DNA of 14,187 nucleotides from Candidatus Latescibacterota bacterium. Its GTDB lineage: Bacteria; JAAXHH01; JACQVL01. Shown piece after piece: positions 6,828-14,170 of this stretch. Below the pieces are notes generated by a model. That model ran no database searches, was not told where the DNA came from, and worked only from the letters and a program-made list of their open reading frames with translations. Location of the stretch: contig JACQVL010000292.1 in the NCBI GenBank assembly GCA_016209865.1, forward strand, positions 1 to 14,187. The letters are read 5' to 3'. How positions within the stretch are numbered: the first letter of the stretch is position 1; each line of letters starts with the position of its first letter. A program made the position numbers and the translations under genes.

Positions 6828-7834
6828 CCGTATTCGTTACTACGGCCCGGCCGGGTGCCGTAGACAGACTCCCCATGTACCGAGAGCCACGCCCCCAGCC
6901 CCCGCAGCCGCTCGACATGCTCCGGTTGGATTTCGCCCGACGGCATCGGTCCGACGTTGAGTAACAGATTGCTGTCCTGCTCGACGCACGCCACCAGGAA
7001 CTGTATCAACTCCGCCACGGATTTGTGAGCGTGGTCCTCCGAATGATACCCCCAGCTCTTGTTGATCGTCAGGCAGGACTCCAGGGGGCGATCCCCGATA
7101 GAGGGAGCGTTGAACCCCGCCGTATTCTCCCCCGGCAAGTCCTGCTCGAACATCTGAAAATCCTCTCCCGGCAGCGGCGTCACATGATGGTTGTTCCCGA
7201 TGAGCGCCTGCGGTTGCAGTTCGTGGATCAGGTCATACGTCTCGGCCAAATCCCAGGGACCGCCTTCCAGAAAATGGGCCGGGGAATCATGGGCGGGCCA
7301 GTAGCCGTCGAACCAGATCATGCCGATGTCGCCGTACTGCGTGCAGAGTTCGCGGACCTGACCCTGGTAGTAGGCGACGTAGGCGGGCCAGTCGGCGCGG
7401 TAGGCGGGATGATGCCAGTCGAGGAGGGAATAGTAGAAGCCGAGCACCAGGCCGCGCTGCCGACACGCCTCGGCCAGCTCGGCGACGGGATCGCGTCCGA
7501 ACGGCGTGTTCGTCACGCGATAATCCGTCAGCGCGCTGTCGAACATGCAGAACCCTTCGTGATGCTTGGTGTCGAAGACCATATACCGCTGTTCGGCCTC
7601 GACCATCAGATCGGCCCACTCGTCCGCGTGAAACCGGGTCGGGTTGAATCGGGGCGGGAGTTTTTCGTATTCATCGACCGGAATCTGCTCGGTGTGCATC
7701 ACCCATTCGCCATGACCGATGAGGGCGTAGACTCCCCAGTTGACGAACAGGCCGAAGCGCATCTCCTGAAACCGGCGTACCGCGTCAGAGGTGGCCTGCA
7801 GGCGGACGCAAGACATATCCTCGATAGGTCGCAT
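6824..7834 (-). CDS. GH29 alpha-L-fucosidase family protein, copy 1 (active-site His replaced by Asn)
   Basis: A 336-residue GH29 catalytic (beta/alpha)8 barrel. Motifs in order: FGLFVNWGVYA, HGEWVM, KHHEGFCMFDS, FYYSLLDWHH, MIWFDGYW with the likely nucleophile Asp176, and SNLLLNVGPMPSGEI near the end. Family members hydrolyse terminal alpha-L-fucose by a retaining mechanism. It has no signal peptide and no C-terminal beta-sandwich, so it is short for the family and probably cytoplasmic, acting on imported small glycosides. Residue 32 is Asn (AAC), where GH29 enzymes and copy 2 have a substrate-binding His, so activity may be lowered or specificity altered. ATG 7834 is chosen because GAGGAG lies six bases upstream and it aligns with the start of copy 2. 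It is about 83% identical to copy 2 by eye. Confidence 0.88.
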   Translation of the reverse strand: MRPIEDMSCVRLQATSDAVRRFQEMRFGLFVNWGVYALIGHGEWVMHTEQIPVDEYEKLPPRFNPTRFHADEWADLMVEAEQRYMVFDTKHHEGFCMFDSALTDYRVTNTPFGRDPVAELAEACRQRGLVLGFYYSLLDWHHPAYRADWPAYVAYYQGQVRELCTQYGDIGMIWFDGYWPAHDSPAHFLEGGPWDLAETYDLIHELQPQALIGNNHHVTPLPGEDFQMFEQDLPGENTAGFNAPSIGDRPLESCLTINKSWGYHSEDHAHKSVAELIQFLVACVEQDSNLLLNVGPMPSGEIQPEHVERLRGLGAWLSVHGESVYGTRPGRSNEYG

Positions 7835-7854
7835 GATAGGCTCCTCATGTTTTC

Positions 7855-7875
7855 TCGTCACTTGTCACTCATCAC
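7855..7875. repeat. Heptamer tandem array (TYRTCAC), 3 units, over a stop codon
   Basis: Three units follow one another: TCGTCAC, TTGTCAC, TCATCAC. The array spans the 3' end of the 391-residue gene, and the last unit supplies its TGA stop (7872-7874, minus strand). It also fills most of the gap before GH29 copy 1. Confidence 0.75.
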
Positions 7876-9047
7876 GGCCATTTCTCAAGCAACGCGCCAG
7901 CCGGCCGCGAGCCGGTCGGACGGATGAGGGGATGCTCGTAGGAGCGGTACTGGACATCCAGGTGAGGGGTCTCCAGCCGGACGTGACCCTGGTAGCATGA
8001 GTTCATCACCCCATCGAGGATGCCGGACGTGAGCAATGTCCGTTCGGCGGGATACTGCGGCCGACCGGTGACGAACATCTCCTCGATGTTCAGGCTCAAA
8101 TAGCTGAAATGCCCGTACGGCCACTCGTTCTGCAGGTAGAATTCCGTCGCCAGGACCTCCCCATCCGACCGGGCCGCGTACGCGAAATCCTGGAGATACC
8201 CGTTCAGCATCAACACTGCGCCCCGGCAGTCGTCACGGTATTCGATGAGCATGACCGCCGGCTCCTTGCAGTGGGCCTCCATCCGTCCCTCCGGCTTCGT
8301 CGGGATCGTCCTGAGCGCGGCGTCGACGAGCGCACGCGACCACCGGCCCTCGTCGCCTGCCCGCCAGACGGCCTCCCCTTCCAGGCACTGCACCGCCGCC
8401 ACCCCCGTCTCCCCGCCCCGCCGCCGCTCGATCATGCACTGGAGCGTCTCTAACGCGTGGAAGCCGTATGACTCGAGGCCGCCGTAGGCGACCGCGACCG
8501 CTTCTTGAATCGGAGTCTCCAGCGGGTGCTCGAGAAACGGGTCTCGCCAGCAGACCGGCAGGGAGGAGCCGGCCATGAACGGGACGCGCAACTCGACTGC
8601 CCGGTCGACCATCCACTTCGAATCCGTCCAGTTGTACGAGAGGTGCTTGTCGTTGAACACCGGAACCGGCCGGCCGCTGAACGCGAACGTCCCGCAGATC
8701 TGCTCGAATAAGTACTTCCGGGGGTAGAGGTGCTGGCCCTTCTCGTTGTGCGGATAGTCGCCGTGCTCGCCGATCAGCAGGACTCCGTCGACCGCCAGGT
8801 CGCGTCCTCCCAGCGTCAACGCTTCCCGGATGCTCTGGTAGACGGGGACGTTGTGTTCCCGCGCCAGTCCCAGTCCGATATCCTGGGGATGGATTTGATC
8901 CAAGAAAATGGAGACGACATCGGCGCGCGGCGGGCGAATCCCGTCATCCGTCGGGAACCCCTTCAGGTATTTGGTGACGATCACGTCCGCGTGCGAGCGC
9001 GGGAAATAGGAGGTGATGACAGCGGCGATTTTCTTGCGAGTCGACAT
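7872..9047 (-). CDS. Uncharacterised protein, possibly Gfo/Idh/MocA-like
   Basis: A 391-residue protein of no function I can name. It opens with RKKIAAVITSYFPRSHADVIVTKYLKGF, like the first strand-helix of a nucleotide-binding fold but without a GxGxxG motif. VDGVLLIGEHGDYPHNEKGQ, PVPVFNDKHLSYNW and VPFMAGSSLPVCWR follow, resembling the middle of Gfo/Idh/MocA-type oxidoreductases, where a Lys-His pair is catalytic. The C-terminal half (PAVMLIEYRDDCRGAVLMLNGY) looks like the beta-sheet dimerisation part. No signal peptide or membrane segment is seen. ATG 9047 has AGGA eight bases upstream. A GTG at 9125 in the same frame would overlap the upstream stop as GTGA and translate the heptamer array. 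It lies between the dioxygenase and GH29 copy 1, suggesting sugar-derivative metabolism; this is inference. Confidence 0.75.
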   Translation of the reverse strand: MSTRKKIAAVITSYFPRSHADVIVTKYLKGFPTDDGIRPPRADVVSIFLDQIHPQDIGLGLAREHNVPVYQSIREALTLGGRDLAVDGVLLIGEHGDYPHNEKGQHLYPRKYLFEQICGTFAFSGRPVPVFNDKHLSYNWTDSKWMVDRAVELRVPFMAGSSLPVCWRDPFLEHPLETPIQEAVAVAYGGLESYGFHALETLQCMIERRRGGETGVAAVQCLEGEAVWRAGDEGRWSRALVDAALRTIPTKPEGRMEAHCKEPAVMLIEYRDDCRGAVLMLNGYLQDFAYAARSDGEVLATEFYLQNEWPYGHFSYLSLNIEEMFVTGRPQYPAERTLLTSGILDGVMNSCYQGHVRLETPHLDVQYRSYEHPLIRPTGSRPAGALLEKWP

Positions 9048-9092
9048 CGTTCTGTCCTGGCCTCTCTCAGTGGAGTTGACATGAGTCTTTTC

Positions 9093-9113
9093 TGACTCCT
9101 GACTCCTGACCCC
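9093..9113. repeat. Heptamer tandem array (TGACTCC/TGACCCC), 3 units
   Basis: Two TGACTCC units are followed by one TGACCCC unit, the same unit as the array at 1234-1254. It lies in the 74-bp gap between the dioxygenase stop and the start of the 391-residue gene. It is open in the downstream gene's frame, where it would read GVRSQESE. Confidence 0.9.
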
Positions 9114-9121
9114 CGATTCGA

Positions 9122-9937
9122 TCACCCATACGCGCCGTGTTCCAGGAACCCGAGCAACCGGCGCAGCCTCGGGTTTGCGTCGGCGTACACATGTTCAGGC
9201 ATGGTATAGTTCATGAACGGGTAATACTTGTGGCCGATGATGCGCCGGGCATAGGTGATCTGCGTGATGTAGCGCGTCTGGTCGCTCTGGTTCGGCCCAC
9301 CGCGATGCCACACCTGGTTGTTGAACATGATCACGCTCCCGGCTTTCCCCAGGTTGTAGTGGATCAGCGATTCCCACTTCGTCCCTTCGAGGGCCTGGGG
9401 AGGACTCGACCCGAACAGGTGGGACCCCGGAATGACTTCTGTCCCTCCGATCTCTTTTTCCATGACATCAGTCAGGTAGTAGTTGGCGGTAAAGAAGAGG
9501 ACCGGGAGGCGCACGTTCGCGGGCGGCTCGCCGTGCGTCACGATGAAATGCGGCGCGTCATCCTGGTGCCACGTCGAAATCCCGCCCCCCGGCTTCGTAA
9601 TGAACGAGTTGTTATGGATGACGTGGCAATTCTTGGCGACCAGCGCCTCAGCGAAACTGACGATGGGTTCCAGGTCGAACAGCCGCAAGTTTGCGGGGCT
9701 GCGCTCGAACATCCGCACCCGGAGTCGGAGGTTCGCGTTCTGATCTTCCGGCGTTTCCTGTAAGACCCGATCGAGATCCGCACGGAGTTCGGCGCACCAG
9801 TCAGGCGGCAGGATATTCTCCAGGAACAAAAAGCCCTGCTTGTGGAATGTGTCCACCCACGCTTGAATCTGCTCCTCGCTGACGGTCTGATTGGCTAAAC
9901 AAGTCTGAGGTTGTGCGGTTGTGCTGACTGCAGGCAT
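9122..9937 (-). CDS. Phytanoyl-CoA dioxygenase (PhyH) family Fe(II)/2-oxoglutarate oxygenase
   Basis: A 271-residue double-stranded beta-helix oxygenase. The iron triad is clear: His124 and Asp126 in STWHQDDAPH, and the distal His211 in QVWHRGGPN. Arg222 in SDQTRYITQ is placed to bind the 2-oxoglutarate carboxylate. GGTEVIPGSHLFG is the typical PhyH strand before the distal His. The family hydroxylates small molecules using O2 and 2-oxoglutarate. The substrate is unknown, and phytanoyl-CoA itself is unlikely in this setting. ATG 9937 has AGGAGG about eight bases upstream. It starts 15 bases after the stop of GH29 copy 2 and is certainly in the same transcript direction. With the flanking fucosidases it may modify or release a fucosylated or methylated sugar, which is inference. 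It is cytoplasmic, with no signal peptide. Confidence 0.92.
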   Translation of the reverse strand: MPAVSTTAQPQTCLANQTVSEEQIQAWVDTFHKQGFLFLENILPPDWCAELRADLDRVLQETPEDQNANLRLRVRMFERSPANLRLFDLEPIVSFAEALVAKNCHVIHNNSFITKPGGGISTWHQDDAPHFIVTHGEPPANVRLPVLFFTANYYLTDVMEKEIGGTEVIPGSHLFGSSPPQALEGTKWESLIHYNLGKAGSVIMFNNQVWHRGGPNQSDQTRYITQITYARRIIGHKYYPFMNYTMPEHVYADANPRLRRLLGFLEHGAYG

Positions 9938-9952
9938 CGTATGCCCTCCTGT

Positions 9953-10966
9953 TCATGTCTGGTGAGACGTCGGTCCCCGTCGGGAGCCGTAGACCGACGC
10001 CCCATGCTCCTTGAGCCACGCCCCCAGCCCCCGCAGCCGCTCGACATGCTCCGGCTGAATCTCCCCCAGCGGGGTTGGGCCGACGTTCAACAACAGATTG
10101 CTGTCCCGCTCGACGCACTGGCTGAGAAACCGGATCAGGTCGGGGACCGACTTGTGCTCATGATCGTTCGGGTTGTACCCCCAGTTCTTGTTGATCGTGA
10201 GACAGGATTCCAGGACTCGATCCCCGATAGAGGGCGCGTTGAACCCCGCCGTGTTCTCCCCCGGCAAATCCTGCTCGAACATCTGAAAATCCTCCCCCGG
10301 CAACGGCGTCACATGATGGTTGTTCCCGATCAACGCCTGGGGTTGGAGGGTGTGGATCAGGTCATACGTCCCGGCCAAGTCCCATGCCCCCCCTTCCAGA
10401 AAATGGGGCGCCGGCGGCTCATGGGCCGGCCAGTACCCGTCGAACCAGATCATCCCGATCTCCCCATACTGCGTGCACAGTTCGCGGACCTGGCCCTGGT
10501 AGTAGGCGACGTAGGCGGGCCAGCCGGCGCGGTAGGCGGGGTGATGCCAGTCGAGGAGGGAGTAGTAGAAGCCGAGCACCAGGCCGCGTTGCCGACACGC
10601 CGCCGCCAGCGCGGCGACGGGATCGCGTCCGAACGGGGTGTTGGTCACTTTGTAGGCGGTCAGCGCGCTGTCGAACATGCAGAACCCGTCATGATGCTTG
10701 CTGGTGATGACGATGTACCGCTGGCCGGATTCCACCATCAGGTCGGCCCAGGCATCGGCGTTGAAGTTGACGGGGTTGAACTGTGGGGGGAGTTTTTCAT
10801 ACTCCGGGATCGGAATCTGTTCGGTGTGCATCACCCATTCGCCATGACCGATGAGGGCGTAGACTCCCCAGTGGACGAACAGGCCGAAGCGCATCTCCTG
10901 AAACCGGCGCACCGCGTCGGGTGCGGCCCGGAGACGGACGCGAGACATGTCTTCGATCGGACGCAT
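9953..10966 (-). CDS. GH29 alpha-L-fucosidase family protein, copy 2
   Basis: A 337-residue paralogue of the gene at 6824-7834, keeping the full active site. It has His32 in FGLFVHWGVYA, HGEWVM, the His pair of KHHDGFCMFDS, the tyrosine-containing FYYSLLDWHH and the likely nucleophile Asp176 in MIWFDGYW. It should be the catalytically standard copy, removing alpha-L-fucose inside the cell. ATG 10966 has AAGGAG six bases upstream; an open frame extends 12 codons further but lacks support. It is the first gene of the minus-strand cassette, so its promoter should lie in 10967-11163, though I see no convincing boxes on that strand. It has one extra Pro in the loop after the nucleophile compared with copy 1, and the C-termini diverge. 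Confidence 0.9.
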   Translation of the reverse strand: MRPIEDMSRVRLRAAPDAVRRFQEMRFGLFVHWGVYALIGHGEWVMHTEQIPIPEYEKLPPQFNPVNFNADAWADLMVESGQRYIVITSKHHDGFCMFDSALTAYKVTNTPFGRDPVAALAAACRQRGLVLGFYYSLLDWHHPAYRAGWPAYVAYYQGQVRELCTQYGEIGMIWFDGYWPAHEPPAPHFLEGGAWDLAGTYDLIHTLQPQALIGNNHHVTPLPGEDFQMFEQDLPGENTAGFNAPSIGDRVLESCLTINKNWGYNPNDHEHKSVPDLIRFLSQCVERDSNLLLNVGPTPLGEIQPEHVERLRGLGAWLKEHGASVYGSRRGPTSHQT

Positions 10967-11125
10967 GGTGGGCTCCTTTCGCTCTGCTGTCGAAGTCGGC
11001 ATCCCCGGCCTTGTGATGGAGAATGCTCTTCATCCTGGTTTCTGCGCTGTCTAAGCCGTAGGGGGGATATTGGAGGTCATTATTGTGGTACCCTGCCGAG
11101 TGTACCTTGAAAAAATCAGAAAAAG

Positions 11126-11146
11126 GGTTGACTAATCAAGTAAACC
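11126..11146. promoter_or_regulatory. Imperfect inverted repeat over the -35 box (candidate operator)
   Basis: Arms GGTTGACTA (11126-11134) and AAGTAAACC (11138-11146) are inverted repeats with 7 of 9 matches around a 3-base centre. The repeat covers the -35 hexamer and part of the spacer, where a bound dimer would block polymerase. The adjacent gene encodes an XRE-type domain, so autoregulation is plausible but not shown. Confidence 0.4.
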
Positions 11147-11156
11147 GTGTTATTAT
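11128..11156 (+). promoter_or_regulatory. Sigma-70 type promoter of the methyltransferase gene
   Basis: TTGACT (11128-11133) and TATTAT (11151-11156) are 17 bases apart. The expected start of transcription, six to eight bases after the -10 box, falls on or next to the ATG at 11164, and no ribosome site precedes that ATG. The message would be leaderless. Confidence 0.65.
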
Positions 11157-11163
11157 TAAAAAT

Positions 11164-12510
11164 ATGAGCAACCATGTGATCAGACAAAGATCATCGGAAC
11201 CCCTCGATCGAGTGGAACTGGGCCGGCGCCTGCGGGCAGCGCGAGTAGCCGCGGACCTGTCCCTTGCTGCACTCGCTGCCAGGATAAAGGTAACGAAAGG
11301 CTATCTGTCCCGAGTAGAGCGCGGACAGACACGACCCTCAGCCTTGATGATTGAGCGTATCGCTAAGGCTGTCGGCACTGATCCCAGCCTTCTCTGTCTC
11401 CTGGCAGGTTACTTTCCTCCCGATGTCACACAAATCCTTTCCAGCCACCCTGTGGAGGCACCAGCCGTACTTCGAGAGACCTTTGCTCCGTACGGGAGCC
11501 ATACCGAAGCTCGACAAGCGAGCACGAATATTCACGCGTCTGTGCCTGCTACTTCTAAGCAGATACATACAAGGACAGAACTGGAAACTCCTTACGAGGT
11601 TGTCCACACTGACTGTATCGAGTGGTTAGAACATCGTGCGGCCAACAGTATTCATGCTATTGTCACAGATCCGCCTTATGGACTTAAGGAATACACCGAT
11701 GAGGAGAAAAATAAGTTGCGACGTGGACGAGGTGGTGTGTGGCGCATACCTCCAACTTTTGACGGATGCACGAGACGACCTCTTCCACGGTTCACCGTTC
11801 TCACAGACCAGGAAAAGGTAGCGCTCCGCGATTTTTTCCTCCGTTGGGCCACACTGGTATTCAGGGTACTTGTACCCGGTGGCCACGTCTGCATTGCCAC
11901 TAACCCTCTCGTCTCGCACCTGGTTTATCTGCCTATGATAGAGGCTGGTTTTGAAAAACGCGGAGAAATTCTACGCTTAGTTCAGACGCTACGAGGAGGC
12001 GATCGACCTAAGAACGCCCACCAAGAATTTAACGATGTCACTGTCATGCCTCGCTCGTGCTGGGAGCCGTGGGGTCTCTTCAGGAAGCCCTGCGAGGGCA
12101 GAGTGCAAGACAACCTGAGAAAGTGGAAAACAGGGGGGCTTCGACGCCTCTCCGACGAGCAGCCCTTTTCCGATGTGATCAAAAGTGCACCCACGCGTAG
12201 TACCGAGCGCGATATCGCCTCACATCCTTCTCTAAAACCCCAGGCCTTCATGCGCCAGATTGTTCGTGCTGTGCTCCCGCTAAGCGAGGGGATCATCCTG
12301 GATCCATTCATGGGAGGAGGATCTACTATCGCTGCGGCCTGCGCGGTCGGGTACCGAAGCATCGGGATTGAGTCTGACCCGGAATTTTACGCGATGGCGG
12401 TGCAAGCCATTCCACGGCTTGCGGCATTAGTCCCCAACGGCGATAGTAACAGGACAATGACAGAAGTAGCTCCCTATGAAAACATCCAGCAAACCTTGTT
12501 TGAGAATTGA
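11164..12510 (+). CDS. XRE helix-turn-helix fused to a beta-class DNA methyltransferase
   Basis: A 448-residue protein. Residues about 16-80 (ELGRRLRAARVAADLSLAALA, VTKGYLSRVERGQTRPS) form a Cro/C1-type DNA-binding domain. After a linker, DPPYG (Asp169-Tyr172) is catalytic motif IV of amino-methyltransferases, and DPFMGGGST (from Asp380) is the S-adenosylmethionine motif. Motif IV before motif I with the target region between marks the beta class. DPPY favours N6-adenine over N4-cytosine. HPSLKP just before motif I is typical of this class. It should methylate DNA at an unknown sequence and perhaps repress its own promoter. No restriction enzyme is seen; an insertion sequence starts ten bases after the stop. 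The base composition is AT-richer and the strand opposite to the neighbours, suggesting transfer. ATG 11164 is chosen because the HTH domain follows closely. A TTG at 11083 behind GGAGG is the alternative and would translate the promoter. Confidence 0.85.
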   Translation: MSNHVIRQRSSEPLDRVELGRRLRAARVAADLSLAALAARIKVTKGYLSRVERGQTRPSALMIERIAKAVGTDPSLLCLLAGYFPPDVTQILSSHPVEAPAVLRETFAPYGSHTEARQASTNIHASVPATSKQIHTRTELETPYEVVHTDCIEWLEHRAANSIHAIVTDPPYGLKEYTDEEKNKLRRGRGGVWRIPPTFDGCTRRPLPRFTVLTDQEKVALRDFFLRWATLVFRVLVPGGHVCIATNPLVSHLVYLPMIEAGFEKRGEILRLVQTLRGGDRPKNAHQEFNDVTVMPRSCWEPWGLFRKPCEGRVQDNLRKWKTGGLRRLSDEQPFSDVIKSAPTRSTERDIASHPSLKPQAFMRQIVRAVLPLSEGIILDPFMGGGSTIAAACAVGYRSIGIESDPEFYAMAVQAIPRLAALVPNGDSNRTMTEVAPYENIQQTLFEN

Positions 12511-12520
12511 TCGCACTGAC

Positions 12521-12537
12521 TTACTCGACTTTTGCAG
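12521..12537. repeat. Left terminal inverted repeat of the IS
   Basis: TTACTCGACTTTTGCAG is the exact reverse complement of 14171-14187. The match stops at 17 bases; the next bases inward do not pair. Confidence 0.93.
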
Positions 12538-12664
12538 TGCTCTAAAACGAGTCTTTTAGCATCTCAGTCAAGTGAGAGCTTCGGCGGGAGGATAGACTCT
12601 CCCTCCCCTTGGCGCGGCGCGTCCCACGCCAAGCATCCTCACGAACTTTGGGAAGAGGCCCCCT

Positions 12665-14073
12665 CTATCGGGAGAAGGCCGCGACGAGGGGGGGCATCAC
12701 CTCGCGTAATGTCTGGCCTTGAGCCAGGGCCGTCGCGATCAAGGTCGCCAATGCCCAGAGGGCCTGCCCTTGTGTGTTCCGACGCCACAAGCCTGCTGAG
12801 CCGTCAAGCTCGGTCTTGACAGGGCGTTGAAGTTTGTGAAGCAAGGCGGGATCGTGGGGGGGGCTCGCAGTAAACTGTAGGGGACGGCGACCAGGGCGAT
12901 CTGCCGGGCTATCGCTTGGAAGTCCCGCACCTGATCCTGATCGAGACCCTCCGCTTTGCCTTCTTCGTGAGAGACTTCAACGGGCCAGCGGTGGCGGCGG
13001 ATGCGAGTGAGGCCGCCGGCGTGCCAGTGCAGTTTGTTAGAGATCAAGAACACGGCGGCATCGGACAGGTCCGCGGTCCGATGGTTGATGACCACGCGCT
13101 GCTTCCCACAGTGGTGGATTCGATGGGTCTGGCAATAACTGTAATAGGTCTCTTGGGCTCCTTTGTAGGCGATCGTGATTTTCCGAAAGCTGGGGGCCCC
13201 GCCCCCTTGGAGGGCCTGGGCGTGTTCGGCTTGCAACTGGCGGTCAAAGTCCTCGACGCGTTGGACCCCAGTGGTCAAGCTGACCCGCGCATCCCCCGTG
13301 AGCGGGCCCCCAGAGGCCAGCTTGAGGGTCTGATCCACAAACCGACAAAACGCCGGTTGGGTCTACCAGGTGTCGAACGTGACCGGCAAGCGGCCCTGGG
13401 GGTGCTCCGCGATGAACTGCGCCAGCAGCGCTTGGGCGATCAGGAGCTTACTCTGATACAACTGCTGCACAGCGGGCTTGTGCTGGTGCCGTCGCCACAA
13501 ACTCAACAGAGACTGACGCCACGTTTTCGGATCGCGCTCTTTGAGTCCCAGCTTGCTGGGACGGATGGCCACGCCCGCTGCGGTGAACCCCGCTTCCAAC
13601 TCGGGGAGGTCCGCCGGTTGCCATAACTGGAAGGGGAGGGGAGAGTCGGTCTGATCATCACTCTAATGGAGATTGACCAGATTGTGGGCCCACACCGAGC
13701 CCTCCTGGGTCGGATCATACAGAGAGGCGATCTTGTCAAACTCATGGCCATAGTGGGGCAACCGCGTCTCGTCGACACTCAACACCCCCGTGGGTTTCCT
13801 CTGGGTCCCCGGGAGACTCGCCAGGAGGGCTAAGCGCGCCCGGTGTAACGCCTCGACCGAAAACGGACTCGCGGTTAACCGCCGATTCAGACTGCTTTGA
13901 TGACGGACATCGAGCACAAAGAGCCGATTGATCCCGTCGACGGTCTTGTTCTCAGAGACGATCAAGCCACTGCTATCTCGTTTAAACTGTGCCAACGCCT
14001 CCGGAGAAAAGACCGACGTAAAAAACGACTCGTAGTGACGCACAATCTCTGGAATTTCAACCAAGGGCAGCAT
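12665..14073 (-). pseudogene. IS701-family DDE transposase, broken by two amber stops and a frameshift
   Basis: Read from ATG 14073, the frame gives MLPLVEIPEIVRHYESFF and NKTVDGINRLFVLDVRHQSS, typical of IS701-type transposases. The first catalytic Asp is D101 in GVLSVDETRLPHYGH. TAG at 13663-13665 interrupts it after NLVNLH, and another TAG at 13363-13365 follows RLPVTFDTW, which holds the second Asp. Both lie in one frame and are single-base changes from Tyr codons. The frame continues through RRHRWPVEVSHEEGKAEGL (the Glu region) to a run of eight G at 12856-12863. A one-base slip there shifts the frame. Restoring it gives HDPALLHKLQ and VMPPLVAAFSR with a stop at 12665. The intact protein would be about 469 residues. 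Without repair this copy cannot transpose itself, but its ends could still be mobilised. Confidence 0.88.
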
Positions 14074-14170
14074 GCGGACACCTCCAGGGCAAGGTATGGA
14101 TGAAGGGACTTCCCTAGAGCAAATCTACCGTGTCCGGCACCTGTGAACAACTCTTTTGATTATCTTTTCG

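Larger units (their letters stand above)
10967..11163. other. Divergent intergenic region
   Basis: This 197-bp gap separates the minus-strand cassette from the plus-strand methyltransferase. It becomes sharply AT-rich after about 11100, marking a compositional boundary. It holds the methyltransferase promoter and a possible operator. For GH29 copy 2 only the ribosome site is clear. A GGAGG at about 11072 sits six bases before an in-frame TTG at 11083, an alternative methyltransferase start. Confidence 0.7.

Noticed and set aside
10967-11082. Promoter for GH29 copy 2 on the minus strand
   Set aside because: I found no pair of boxes with acceptable spacing, so none is listed.
9911-11110. Plus-strand open frame of 399 codons opposite GH29 copy 2, and similar long ones opposite copy 1, hppD and fah
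   Set aside because: They are antisense shadows in GC-rich DNA. The minus-strand frames have recognisable families and ribosome sites; these have neither.
12608-12633. CTTGGCG/CGCCAAG hairpin as a terminator of the methyltransferase
   Set aside because: It has a 12-base loop and no T tract, and it lies inside the IS; at most a weak structure.
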